Below, in pieces: positions 26,859 to 36,306 of a DNA stretch of 45,101 nucleotides. Under the pieces are notes generated by a model. That model saw only the letters and a program-made list of their open reading frames with translations. It was not told the origin of the DNA and did not search any database. Position 1 is the first letter of the stretch. Each line of letters begins with the position of its first letter. This DNA comes from Betaproteobacteria bacterium. GTDB taxonomy: Bacteria > Pseudomonadota > Gammaproteobacteria > Burkholderiales > Casimicrobiaceae. Location of the stretch: assembly GCA_027492485.1 (NCBI GenBank), contig JAPUER010000079.1, positions 26,226 through 71,326 on the forward strand, in the 5' to 3' direction. Both the position numbers and the translations under genes were made by a program.

Positions 26859-28322
26859 CTACAACGCCGAAATCACCAGCGCCGTCGCCGCCGTGACCTT
26901 CTTGGCGTACTCAATGTGCAGGAACTCGTTCGGGCCGTGCGCGTTCGACTTGGGGCCGAGCACGCCGGTGACGAGCATTTGCGCGTCGGGGAACTTGGCG
27001 CCGAGCATGCCCATGAACGGGATGGTGCCGCCTTCGCCCATGTAGGCGGCAGGCTTGCCGAAGTAGTGCATCGACGCGGCGTCGAGCGCGACCGTGAGCC
27101 AGGGTGCGAACGCGGGCGCGTTCCAGCCGGTGGCCGCGCTATCGGCCGCGAAGCTCACGGCGGCGTTGTATGGCGTGTTCTGCTCGACCAGGCGCTTGAC
27201 CTCGGCCGCCGCCTCGGCGCCATCGACCGTCGGCGGGATGCGCAGCGACAGCTTGAGCGCGGTGTATGGGCGCAGCACGTTGCCGGCGTCCTTGGTCGCG
27301 GGCAGGCCATCGGCGCCCGTGATCGACAGCGCCGAGCGCCAGGTGCGGTTCAGGATCAGCTCGACCGGGTCCTTGGTGGTCGGCAGCGTGAATTCGTGCG
27401 CGCCGCCGCAGCTTTGCCACGGGAAGCGCTTCCACACGACTTCGCCCAGGATGTCGGCGGCCTGTTTGGCTTGGGTCACGCGTTCGTCGGGGATAGGCGC
27501 GCTGAACACGGGCGATTTGGTCATGCCGGTCGCCGAATCGTCAATGCGGTCCAGCAACTGCCGCGCGATGCGGAAGGTGGACGGCACGGCGCCGCCGGCG
27601 TCGCCTGAGTGCACGCCCTCGGTCAGCATGCGCACGGTCATCGTGCCGTTGACCAGGCCACGCAGCGAGGTGGTCGCCCACAGCTCGTCGTAGCTGCCGG
27701 CGCCCGAGTCGAGCGCCACGACCAGGCCGACATCGCCCATGCGCGACGCCAGCGCGTCGAGATAGGGTGGCAGGTCGTACGAACCCGATTCCTCGCAGGT
27801 CTCGATCAGGCCGAGGCAGCGCGGACGGGAGATGTTTTCGGCATCGAGCGCGATCACGGCGGCCAGCGCCGCGAACACTGCATAACCATCGTCGGCGCTG
27901 CCGCGGCCGTAGAGCTTGCCGTCTTCGAGCAAAGGCGTCCACGGACCGGAATCTTCGCGCCAGCCCGCCATCTCGGGCTGCTTGTCAAGGTGGCCGTAAA
28001 GCAGCACCGTCTTGCCCGTCGCTTTGGCGCCGGTGCCCGGGATGTCGAAGAACAGCACCGGTGTGCGCCCCTCGAGCGTGATCACCTCGAGCGTCATGTT
28101 CTTGACCGGCTGCGCCGCCACGAACTTCTGCGCCTGATCGATCGCCCGCTGGATCTGCCCCGCGCGCTTCCACTCCGCCTCGAACGAAGGCGACTTGGCC
28201 GGCAGCTTCACATACTCGATCAACTGCGCAACGATGTCATCGTCCCATTGCTTGCTCGCGCGACGTAGCAGGGCGGCGGACTGATCGGCGTTGAAGGGGT
28301 GGGTGTCGGGGCGGGCGGTCAT
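26859..28322 (-). CDS. M20-family metallo-(di)peptidase
   Basis: About 487 residues from the ATG at 28322, which has AAGGAG eight bases upstream; a GTG at 28331 is the alternative. Metal ligands of the di-zinc M20 family are visible: H in LLYGHLDKQPE, D in GRGSADDGYA, the catalytic and ligand glutamates in ETCEESGS, D in VALDSGA and H in SNAHGPNEF. The lid domain lies between roughly residues 215 and 390. Relatives are cytosolic dipeptidases (carnosinase-like). No signal peptide is seen. It stands alone, convergent with the VOC gene. Confidence 0.9.
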   Translation of the reverse strand: MTARPDTHPFNADQSAALLRRASKQWDDDIVAQLIEYVKLPAKSPSFEAEWKRAGQIQRAIDQAQKFVAAQPVKNMTLEVITLEGRTPVLFFDIPGTGAKATGKTVLLYGHLDKQPEMAGWREDSGPWTPLLEDGKLYGRGSADDGYAVFAALAAVIALDAENISRPRCLGLIETCEESGSYDLPPYLDALASRMGDVGLVVALDSGAGSYDELWATTSLRGLVNGTMTVRMLTEGVHSGDAGGAVPSTFRIARQLLDRIDDSATGMTKSPVFSAPIPDERVTQAKQAADILGEVVWKRFPWQSCGGAHEFTLPTTKDPVELILNRTWRSALSITGADGLPATKDAGNVLRPYTALKLSLRIPPTVDGAEAAAEVKRLVEQNTPYNAAVSFAADSAATGWNAPAFAPWLTVALDAASMHYFGKPAAYMGEGGTIPFMGMLGAKFPDAQMLVTGVLGPKSNAHGPNEFLHIEYAKKVTAATALVISAL

Positions 28323-28647
28323 GGTGGGCACTCCTTGATTACTGGGGGAGTTTACGCCGACTCAAGTGCCAACGTGCTGGTCCGCGCCGTAGCCCGCATG
28401 CGGCCTCGCGCCAAAGTGCCGTTGCCGGTTTTTTGGTCTGCCACGCCTCGGTGGCGCGTACCCGATTCGGTGTCTCGCAAAAAGAAACTTTGCCGCTCTT
28501 GATAGGAACGTCTAAACCACGCGCTTAGAAAGAGTAAGCACAGAACTTTGCGGCGTTGCCATCAAGCGGTTGCGCCTACAGGGTTACTGGAGTGTGTGGT
28601 GGCGCATTGCGGCGCCGAGGGTGACATTGAACAATTGGGAGGGCAGC
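28323..28647. other. intergenic region upstream of the exported-protein cluster
   Basis: A 325-bp gap between the divergent M20 peptidase and di-haem cytochrome genes. It must contain promoters for both. The section 28480-28550 is AT-richer than the rest, but no box pair is convincing. I see no gene or clear repeat. Confidence 0.35.
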
Positions 28648-30411
28648 ATGATTGGAGCGAAACGGATTTATCTTGCCGCGTGTCTGGGTGCGGTGGCATT
28701 CAGTCTTGCGCCGGCCGCTCACGCCGACACGAGCAGGCCAGCAACCATGTTGGTCGACCAAGGCTGGAATCAACAGCAGCGGGAGCTTTATTACTACACG
28801 TCACAGGGCACGTTCATCATGCCCGCCGCCTTGCTCGAGGCCCTGGAATCGGACAGCGGGCGCCGCTTTATGGATCCAGCCAATCTGTCACGCTTTGGCT
28901 TCATTTTCGAAACTAACGGCAATAGTGCAAAAAACCCTTACGGTTGGCCGATCGGCTTCGCGGTGGATACGGCAGCGACGCCTGGTGTCCCTCAAGTCGG
29001 ATTCACATGTGCCGCTTGCCACACCGGGCAAATTTCCTATCGCGATACACGCATACGCATCGACGGTGGGCAATCGGGCATTGACCTCAATGCCTTCATG
29101 GCCGAGCTGGAGACGACCATCCGCGCCACGGCCGACGATGACCGCCGTCGCGCGCGTTTTCTCGAGCGTGCGGTTGCTCTTGGCTACGCAAGCGCCAGTG
29201 TGCAACGGGACCTGTTGGGTCTGCGCGATGGATTAGCCAAATCAGGGCAGCGCACTCGTTCGGAGGTGAGTGCCGGTGCGACGCGCGCAGGACCGAGCCG
29301 ACTCGACGCCGTCAACGATATCGCCAACGCAGTCTTCGTCATCGGTCTCGACACCCCGTCCAACATCAAGCCTGGAGACGCGCCGCAAAGTTTTCCGTAT
29401 CTCTGGGACATCTGGCGTTTCGACTGGGTGCAGTACAACGCGTCCGCGCGGCAGCCCATGGCGCGAAACATGGTCGAGGCGATGGGCACGGGCCACATCC
29501 ACCTGATTGACCCGAAGACGGGGCAATTGTTGCCCGAATCCACGCGCTGGAAAACTGCGGTGAACGTGAAAAACATCCACGCGATCGAGCAACAGTTGCA
29601 ATCGCTCAAACCCCCGGCCTGGCCCGACGCCGTGCTCGGAAAAATCGACCGCCCGCGTGCGCAAAAAGGGCGCGAGTTGTTTGTCGACAACTGTGCATCA
29701 TGCCACGGCATACAGCGGATCAAGGGGACGCAAGACCCCACCGAATGGCATGTACCCGTCGTGAATCTTTCGAAGATTGGGACGGACGCGAATCTGGCGG
29801 TGAACTTCGCCGGGCGCCGCTATGACGCGAGCAAACTGGGCATCAGCGAACCCATCGGAATCCCCGAAGCGCTTCACCTCGTGGTTGACCATGTCAAGCG
29901 ACAAGCCTACCTCGACGCCGGTATCGACGCTCGTGAGCAGGCTGCGTTCGACGGCTTCGGGCGCAAGAACGACATCAATCCCGCGCCATGCGGTTACAAA
30001 GCGCGCCCACTGGTGGGCGTCTGGGCGACCGCGCCATTCCTTCACAACGGCGCTGTTCCTACTGTCTACGACCTTCTGAGCGAGACGCGTCCGGCCATGT
30101 TCCGTTTCGGCGGCAACGAGTTCGACCCGTTGAAACTTGGTCTCGGTGTCACCAAGTCTGCCGCGGCCGTCACCCTCGATGCCAACCAGCCCGGCAATGG
30201 CAATCGCGGGCACTGGTTTACCAACGAACAATCCCGGCCTGGCCGTATCGGTCGCGCGCTCCGTGAAGACGAGCGCTACGCACTGATCGAGTATCTCAAA
30301 GCCGCCACGATCGCCGACTACCCCACACGCGAGGTCGACACGCCGGCACCGTCGGCATGCTCGGACGATCGCCGCTGGGCCGATGCCTGGCCGCAGAAGC
30401 GGGCCAAGTGA
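28648..30411 (+). CDS. exported di-haem cytochrome c, possibly RoxA/RoxB-like
   Basis: About 587 residues from the ATG at 28648, with gggagg upstream. A Sec signal peptide ends near PAAHA (residue 27). Two haem c sites are present: C121-A-A-C-H125 and C349-A-S-C-H353. The large size, the N-terminal haem in a GFTCAACHTGQ context and the second in NCASCHG resemble rubber oxygenases RoxA/RoxB and distant bacterial cytochrome c peroxidase/MauG proteins. It should be periplasmic or secreted and redox active. Rubber or isoprenoid cleavage is a guess; simple electron transfer or peroxidase activity is equally possible. It heads a run of three exported proteins. Confidence 0.75.
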   Translation: MIGAKRIYLAACLGAVAFSLAPAAHADTSRPATMLVDQGWNQQQRELYYYTSQGTFIMPAALLEALESDSGRRFMDPANLSRFGFIFETNGNSAKNPYGWPIGFAVDTAATPGVPQVGFTCAACHTGQISYRDTRIRIDGGQSGIDLNAFMAELETTIRATADDDRRRARFLERAVALGYASASVQRDLLGLRDGLAKSGQRTRSEVSAGATRAGPSRLDAVNDIANAVFVIGLDTPSNIKPGDAPQSFPYLWDIWRFDWVQYNASARQPMARNMVEAMGTGHIHLIDPKTGQLLPESTRWKTAVNVKNIHAIEQQLQSLKPPAWPDAVLGKIDRPRAQKGRELFVDNCASCHGIQRIKGTQDPTEWHVPVVNLSKIGTDANLAVNFAGRRYDASKLGISEPIGIPEALHLVVDHVKRQAYLDAGIDAREQAAFDGFGRKNDINPAPCGYKARPLVGVWATAPFLHNGAVPTVYDLLSETRPAMFRFGGNEFDPLKLGLGVTKSAAAVTLDANQPGNGNRGHWFTNEQSRPGRIGRALREDERYALIEYLKAATIADYPTREVDTPAPSACSDDRRWADAWPQKRAK

Positions 30412-30577
30412 GTCTGCGGTGATTGTGGGACGCAACTCGCGGTTTGACGAAGCGAGCCGCGTGGTATCGCAAGACTCGAGGCGGGTTGCTGGCACGTTAG
30501 CTGGGTGCTGGCCGCGCCCAATTCGAACGGCAGTTTTCCATGCGCAGAAAGCGCGTCCATTTGAAGGAGCCTATTCG

Positions 30578-32218
30578 ATGCTCACAAGGATTTCGTTTTG
30601 CAGGGTTCTCGTTCTAGGCGCGCTTCTTCCCGGCGTTTACACAAGCGTTGCAAACGCATCAGCCGCGCCCACCCATTGCGGTGCCAGACCCGAAACTGCC
30701 CCCAACGAGTACTCCGCGCTCGATATTGCCGACTCGCAAATTGCTGCTGCCGTCGCGCAGGTCGATGCGTTGGCGCAAAAGTTGATGCAAACCAGCGGCA
30801 TCCCGGGCATGGCTGTCGCCGTCGTTCGTGACGGCAAGAACGTGTTCGCCCGGGGGTATGGTGTACGCAGCGTCAGCACTGGTCTGCCGGTGGATGCCGA
30901 CACAGTATTCCAGCTCGCATCCATGTCGAAGTCGATCGGCGCGACCGTCATTTCCCGTCAAGTGGGCAACCGCGTGCTCGCCTGGGACACCCGCATGCAA
31001 ACGCTGATGCCGCAGTTCAAACTCGGTGACCCTTATGTGTCGAGCAATCTAACGGTCGCCGACCTCTATGCGCATCGCTCCGGTCTTCCTGAACACGTTG
31101 GCGACTTCATGGAAGATCTTGGCTTCGACCGTCCGCAAATACTTCATCGGCTCCGCTACGCGCCACTCGCGCCTTTTCGCAATCGCTACGCCTATACCAA
31201 CTTTGGCATGACCGCTGCGGCCGAAGCGGTCGCCGTTGCCAGTCACAGTGATTGGGCAACGTTGTCGCAGCAGGCGCTGTATGCGCCGCTCGGCATGAAT
31301 TCGACAAGTTCTCGCCATGCCGACTTCCTCGCACGAACCAACCGCACCGCCGGACACGTCAGGCAGGGCGACCGATTCGTTGTCGCGCCATCGCAGCGGG
31401 ATCCGGATGCGCAATCGCCAGCCGGCGGTGTCAGTTCCAGCGTCAATGACATTGCGCGGTGGATGACCATGCTGCTGTCGCAGGGCTGCGTAAACGGCGA
31501 GCGCCTGATCGCTGACACCGCGCTCCTAGCAGCGACGTCTCCGCAGGTCGTTTCTGCCGCTCCGGCCACGCCACGCGCCCGCGCCGGGTTTTATGGCTAC
31601 GGCTTCAACGTTGGTCAGTCTGCGTCCGGTCGCGTGACGCTCACTCATTCGGGCGCATTTGCGCTCGGTGCGTCAACCGCCTTCACCGTGATTCCATCGG
31701 CGGGTGTCGGCATCGTTACCTTGACTAATGCGGTGCCGACGGGCGTGCCCGAGACATTAAACGCTACCTTCGCCGACCTCGTGCAGTTCGGCCGCGTTAC
31801 CCAACCCTGGGAGAAGATGTATGCCGCCGCTTTTGCGCAGATTCTTGCGCCCAGCGGGGAGCATGCCTGCAAGCCGGGACCGAATGGTGAGTTCGACTGT
31901 CCCAAACCGCCCACCTCGGCGACTCGCGCGCGCCCTCTGGCGAGCTACGCAGGCGAGTATCGAAGCAACTTCTATGGGCGTGCCCTGGTTTCCGTCGACC
32001 GCGACGCGCTTTCACTGCGACTCGGTCCCAAAGCCATGACGTTTCGCCTGAGTCATTGGGATGGCAGCAAATTTCTCATGGTTCCACCCGGCGAAAGCGC
32101 GATGCCCGGCTCGCGTTCCATCGTGGCGTTTGCCGTCGGCACGATGACGATCGAATACCTGAACCAGGCCGAGCAGGCGGGCCTGGGGCGGTTTCGTCGT
32201 CTGCAACTGTCCAGGTGA
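30578..32218 (+). CDS. exported beta-lactamase-fold serine hydrolase
   Basis: About 546 residues from the ATG at 30578, with gaagga upstream. A signal peptide ends near NASA (about residue 27). The class-C beta-lactamase/esterase motifs are complete: S115-M-S-K118 (SxxK), Y206-T-N208 (YxN) and H357-S-G359 in place of KTG. After this core comes an extra domain of about 150 residues with a cysteine pair (HACKPGP...FDCPKPP), typical of Pab87-like or esterase relatives. HSG rather than KTG points to an esterase or D-aminopeptidase, not a true beta-lactamase. It follows the cytochrome gene by 166 bp. Confidence 0.82.
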   Translation: MLTRISFCRVLVLGALLPGVYTSVANASAAPTHCGARPETAPNEYSALDIADSQIAAAVAQVDALAQKLMQTSGIPGMAVAVVRDGKNVFARGYGVRSVSTGLPVDADTVFQLASMSKSIGATVISRQVGNRVLAWDTRMQTLMPQFKLGDPYVSSNLTVADLYAHRSGLPEHVGDFMEDLGFDRPQILHRLRYAPLAPFRNRYAYTNFGMTAAAEAVAVASHSDWATLSQQALYAPLGMNSTSSRHADFLARTNRTAGHVRQGDRFVVAPSQRDPDAQSPAGGVSSSVNDIARWMTMLLSQGCVNGERLIADTALLAATSPQVVSAAPATPRARAGFYGYGFNVGQSASGRVTLTHSGAFALGASTAFTVIPSAGVGIVTLTNAVPTGVPETLNATFADLVQFGRVTQPWEKMYAAAFAQILAPSGEHACKPGPNGEFDCPKPPTSATRARPLASYAGEYRSNFYGRALVSVDRDALSLRLGPKAMTFRLSHWDGSKFLMVPPGESAMPGSRSIVAFAVGTMTIEYLNQAEQAGLGRFRRLQLSR

Positions 32219-32384
32219 TATGTCCCACGCCACCGATCCACTCTCCGCACAGCGCCTCACGGCGTTGTCGCTTGATTCGTTCAATGGTAGGACGGTGCCG
32301 CCGGTTCCCTCGCCAATGGCCAGGGCCGAGCGGATTTCATATGTTCAACGTGACCTCGATCTCACCTCATGAACGGAGAATGCT

Positions 32385-34589
32385 ATGTCCAAAGAATCGC
32401 CGCAATCCACTGATACGGAACAATCCAACGTAGTACCGCGTCGCGAAGCACTCCGGCGCATTTCGATCGGCGCGCTGACCACCGTGAGCGCGCCCTGGAT
32501 GATCGCGCAAACCCACGCACTAGGGCGCCGGCCGGGGTGGTGCGGGTTCCCCGAAGCTAACAGCACCTACGACACAGATGGCCTGCCATGTGCCGACGCG
32601 CCGACGGTCGATCCACGCTTGTCAACACCGCTTTGCGCGGGCAACGAAAGCTTGGGTCTGAAGGTACTGTCCCATCTCGGCTCGGTGCTCGGCGGCTTGT
32701 TGGGTTTCATCCCTGGACCGGGGAAAGTGATTGGCGCCATCGTCTCGGCCGCATGGGGTTTCATCCCGTTCGGGAACGGGCCACAACCATGTCAAGCCGA
32801 CGACATATGGAACCTCATCAAGGATCGAGTCAAAGCGCTCGTCGATGCAGAGGTACACGCAGCCATCGAAACCTTTTACAGAGACTTGATCGCGACGTAT
32901 CTGAGTGATTTGAAGACGGAATTTGACAGCTATAACAGCTATGTTCAGCTAGGTGTTAAGTACGGCAACTACAACTACGTCCGGGATCAGGTACCAACGG
33001 TGCTTGCCGCGTGTGCTGCGGCACTCAATTTCTGTAAGGGTACCAGCGAGGTTAAAGCGTGGGCCGTACTTCCAAACTATGTGCAAGTGGTGAATCTGTA
33101 CCTGGCCTTGCTGCACGATCTGCTTGCCAATCAAACGCTGTATCAGCTTGAGCCGGCACAAGTGGACAACTATACGCAGCTATGGAAGATGGCCTTGAGT
33201 GACGGCACATATAAGCCTGAAACCTACCCCGCGCTGATCGTCGACGATCCCAATCCAGCCCATTACTGCCTCTTTTACGTTATGTCGAAATATGACGCAG
33301 AGAGTTCGCCGGGCGTGTACAAACCGGGCACGATGCTGCAAGCTATCGAGGAGGACTACCAAAAAAACTGGCGTGGCAATTTTTCCGTCGCCAACGCCAA
33401 TCGCAGTGTCGAAACGACCGAGTTCTATGATCGTATGCATTCTGGCGTTACGGCGAGGGGCGCATGGGAAGGAAAACGCGTCCAGAATGCGCGAATCATG
33501 AACGGTCACTTGATGGTCGGTGACTTCCGCAGCATTTGGCAGGGATTCCCTGCCGACCCGGCTACTGACCGCGCGAGACCGGTTCTGCTGAATCGCGTGT
33601 TGACGCTTGGTCCGTGGGGTTGGCCCGATGTGCGCGACATCGGCTTGGAACCAACTTGGCATCGCGTAAACAAAGTTGTTCGTGGATCTGACATAACGGT
33701 CAACTACCTTGAAACGCCGCCTAGCATCAAGCCAGATGTGCCCGCTTGGCCGCAGTCCGAAGATAGATCTAGCACCGGTCGGTCGATCCGCTTGATTCAT
33801 TTTGATCCCGACATCCAATATAAGGCACAGTACTATCGACCCGCATCAATAAATCGCTGGCAGCTGCCCACATGGCACATGGTCTTTGGCAATGACCGAC
33901 CGACGAATCCACCGCCGGGATTCAACATGTCGCTTAGCGAGGACAATCCGGTCATCAAAGTCAACATGCACACCTGCGAACGTTGGCTCGCGCTGTCGTA
34001 CTACCGGACACGAAACAAGGAACCTGTCCAGTCAGATTACTATATTTGCAATTCTCGATACGTCATTGGATTGGAGTTCGAGTGCTTAAACCCCACTCAA
34101 ACGCCATCGCAACGGGTCGGCAGCACAACGCAATCAACTTTCGACAAAGAGGATATCGATAGGACTGACAATGAGGTTGCGGGCGGGCACTCGATTGACC
34201 TCGAAGTTGCGACAGTGGACGGCAAACATATGTTGGTCGACATATTTCGCCCCTCTGAAAACTCGCACTTGTTCGTTCACTTCGACTACGGTATCAACAA
34301 CGGCTATAAGAGCATGGGCTCGGTGATGTTTCGCTTCGCGCGCATTGATCCGCAAGTGAAAGCCGACGCCGCCGCACTCGCGACGTTATACGTTGCGAGT
34401 CCGGAGGCTCTATCCATCGAAGCGCTAATGGAGATCGGTCGCGCTTCGCAAATGCGCCACGGGCGCGATATGACCGAGACGGAACTCGCGAAGCTGGTCG
34501 ATGAGCTGTTGGACGTCATCGAGGACGGCGATCTCAAGCGCGTGCGCGATGCACACTGGCAAGCCCTGGGTGTGGCGCAACAACTGTAG
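32385..34589 (+). CDS. Tat-signal protein with Cry delta-endotoxin domain-I-like region
   Basis: A 734-residue protein. The N-terminus has a twin-arginine signal, PRREALRR (residues 18-25), a hydrophobic run and a probable cleavage site after QTHA (about residue 45). Residues 88-275 resemble the helical pore-forming domain I of Cry toxins: a hydrophobic Gly-rich opening (LGSVLGGLLGFIPGPGKVIG), the W-x2-I-x3-V-x2-LVDAEV pattern at 142-157, and NYVQVVNLYLALLHD (231-245), which closely follows the Cry helix-5 block YVQAANLHLSVLRD. The rest (330-690) appears beta-rich and is not recognised; domains II and III cannot be seen. The gene is AT-richer than its neighbours (55 G+C in 120 bases at 32881-33000). 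A cggaga ribosome site precedes the ATG. Confidence 0.65.
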   Translation: MSKESPQSTDTEQSNVVPRREALRRISIGALTTVSAPWMIAQTHALGRRPGWCGFPEANSTYDTDGLPCADAPTVDPRLSTPLCAGNESLGLKVLSHLGSVLGGLLGFIPGPGKVIGAIVSAAWGFIPFGNGPQPCQADDIWNLIKDRVKALVDAEVHAAIETFYRDLIATYLSDLKTEFDSYNSYVQLGVKYGNYNYVRDQVPTVLAACAAALNFCKGTSEVKAWAVLPNYVQVVNLYLALLHDLLANQTLYQLEPAQVDNYTQLWKMALSDGTYKPETYPALIVDDPNPAHYCLFYVMSKYDAESSPGVYKPGTMLQAIEEDYQKNWRGNFSVANANRSVETTEFYDRMHSGVTARGAWEGKRVQNARIMNGHLMVGDFRSIWQGFPADPATDRARPVLLNRVLTLGPWGWPDVRDIGLEPTWHRVNKVVRGSDITVNYLETPPSIKPDVPAWPQSEDRSSTGRSIRLIHFDPDIQYKAQYYRPASINRWQLPTWHMVFGNDRPTNPPPGFNMSLSEDNPVIKVNMHTCERWLALSYYRTRNKEPVQSDYYICNSRYVIGLEFECLNPTQTPSQRVGSTTQSTFDKEDIDRTDNEVAGGHSIDLEVATVDGKHMLVDIFRPSENSHLFVHFDYGINNGYKSMGSVMFRFARIDPQVKADAAALATLYVASPEALSIEALMEIGRASQMRHGRDMTETELAKLVDELLDVIEDGDLKRVRDAHWQALGVAQQL

Positions 34590-34821
34590 ACCAGCTACAT
34601 CGCAGGTGGCGAAAATTGCAAACCGTTTGACCATCGACCTATTCATGATCAGGACGTCGTAGCTGAGGTATTGCCTTATAAGCGTGCAGTCGTCTTCCCC
34701 CATCCAGTGACGTGGCTAGTGGGCGCTAGCGCGGGTTGCAGGTGTAGATTGCCTCTGTCATCGAATTGGCTGTTTTCGGTACACGCGGTACCGATTGCAG
34801 CCGATTCATCGCACGGGACCG
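34590..34821. other. intergenic region between convergent genes
   Basis: A 232-bp gap between the Cry-like gene and the 3' end of the deaminase gene. I see no gene, and no strong terminator hairpin. Confidence 0.4.
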
Positions 34822-36093
34822 TTATCGCATCCAGTTGAGAGTTCGCGGACGACCCGCGAGCGATACCTTAGCTATCGCATAAGGTGTTTCGGAAACCAGT
34901 CTCCCTCGCCGAAACACCTTCAATCGGGTAGCCCGCAACCGGATCGCCTCAATCGGATCACGCGCCTGCAGCAGCACAAAGCTCGCATCGCAGCCAACGT
35001 CGAGCCCATAGCGCTCAAGTTGCATGACCTTCGCCGCATTGAACGTGACTGCCTCAAAACAGCGCCGCATCGCGTCTTGGCTGGTCATCTGCGCTACATG
35101 CAGACCCATGTGCGCGACTTCGAGCATGTCGCCCGAGCCCAGGCTGTACCAGGGGTCCATCACGCAGTCGTGGCCGAAGGCGACGTTGACGCCTGCCGCC
35201 ATCAGTTCCGGCACGCGGGTCATGCCGCGGCGCTTGGGGTAGATGTCGTGGCGGCCCTGCAGCGTGATGTTGATGAGCGGATTGGCGACGACGTTCACCT
35301 GGCTCTCGGCAATCAGCGGCAGCAGCTTGCTGACGTAGTAGTTGTCCATCGAGTGCATCGACGTGCAGTGCGATCCCGTCACGCGGCCGTGCAGGCCCAG
35401 GCGTTGCGTCTCGTCGGCCAGCGTCTCGATGTGGCGCGAGTGCGGGTCGTCGCTCTCGTCGCAGTGCATGTCGACCAGCTTGCCGCGCTCGGCGGCGATC
35501 TCGCAGAGCAGCTTGACGCTCGCGGCGCCATCGGCCATCGTGCGCTCGAAATGCGGAATGCCGCCAACGACGTCGACGCCCTTGTCGAGCGCGCGCTTGA
35601 GGTTGTCGACGCCACCCTTGGTTCGCAATACGCCGTCCTGCGGGAAGGCAACGAGTTGTAGATCGACGTAGGGGGCGACGCGTCGTTTGACATCGAGCAG
35701 CGCGTCGACCGCGAGCAGGCTCGGGTCGCTGGTGTCCACGTGTGAACGGATCGCGAGCAGGCCCTTGGCGACGGCCCAATCGCAATAGGCCAACGCGCGC
35801 TCGATCAGCGCATCGGCCGTCAGTTGCAGCTTGAGCTCGCCCCAGAGCGCGATGCCTTCGAGCAACGTGCCGCTCTGATTGACGCGCGGCAGGCCGTAGC
35901 TCAGCGTGGCGTCCATGTGAAAGTGCGGATCGACGAAGTGTGGCGAGAGCAGCATGCCGCCCGCGTCGAGCGCCTCGGCGGCTGGCGCCTCGATGCGCGG
36001 TGCGACCTCGACGATGCGGCCATCGCGCACGGCGACGCTCATGTCCTTGCGGCCGTCGGGCAGGTTGGCGTGGGTGATCAGCAGGTCGAGCAT
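34822..36093 (-). CDS. cytosine deaminase homologue, predicted to accept 5-methylcytosine
   Basis: About 423 residues from the ATG at 36093, which has GGAAGA upstream. It is a close CodA-type amidohydrolase: metal site in DPHFHMDATL, FPQDGV with the cytosine-binding glutamine, HCDESDDPHSR with the catalytic glutamate, GSHCTSMHS, and FGHDCVMDPW with the metal aspartate D309. The next residue, C310, aligns with Asp314 of E. coli CodA. CodA relatives lacking that Asp have been shown to deaminate 5-methylcytosine to thymine. The enzyme acts in the cytoplasm on bases brought in by the adjacent ABC importer, whose operon it ends. Family is near certain; 5-methylcytosine use is predicted. Confidence 0.9.
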   Translation of the reverse strand: MLDLLITHANLPDGRKDMSVAVRDGRIVEVAPRIEAPAAEALDAGGMLLSPHFVDPHFHMDATLSYGLPRVNQSGTLLEGIALWGELKLQLTADALIERALAYCDWAVAKGLLAIRSHVDTSDPSLLAVDALLDVKRRVAPYVDLQLVAFPQDGVLRTKGGVDNLKRALDKGVDVVGGIPHFERTMADGAASVKLLCEIAAERGKLVDMHCDESDDPHSRHIETLADETQRLGLHGRVTGSHCTSMHSMDNYYVSKLLPLIAESQVNVVANPLINITLQGRHDIYPKRRGMTRVPELMAAGVNVAFGHDCVMDPWYSLGSGDMLEVAHMGLHVAQMTSQDAMRRCFEAVTFNAAKVMQLERYGLDVGCDASFVLLQARDPIEAIRLRATRLKVFRRGRLVSETPYAIAKVSLAGRPRTLNWMR

Positions 36094-36179
36094 GATGTGT
36101 CTTCCGTCAGGCACCGATCAAGGGTGCAGCAAATTCAGATTGTCGTCTCAACTAACCGCGCTGGTCGTCATCGGAGATT

Positions 36180-36267
36180 GTCATTCCCGCGAAGGCGGGA
36201 ATCCAGACCGGGCTGGCGAGTTAGTGCTTCGCGCTTCGGACTGAGTCCCCGCCGCCGCGGGGACGAC
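36180..36267. repeat. palindromic intergenic repeat (attcccgc type)
   Basis: Two hairpins: attcccgc/gcgggaat (36183-36190 with 36195-36202) followed by atccagac, and gtccccgc/gcggggac (36245-36252 with 36257-36264). This is the widespread repeat type with attcccgcg...gcgggaatccag seen in many proteobacterial genomes. It lies between the permease and deaminase genes. Confidence 0.75.
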
Positions 36268-36306
36268 AGCATGTTCGTCGCGGCCGTCATGCAAGCAGGC
36301 GATCAT

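Noticed and set aside
30578-32218. Antibiotic-resistance beta-lactamase
   Set aside because: The third motif is HSG, not KTG, and an extra C-terminal domain is present; an esterase or peptidase of the same fold is more likely.
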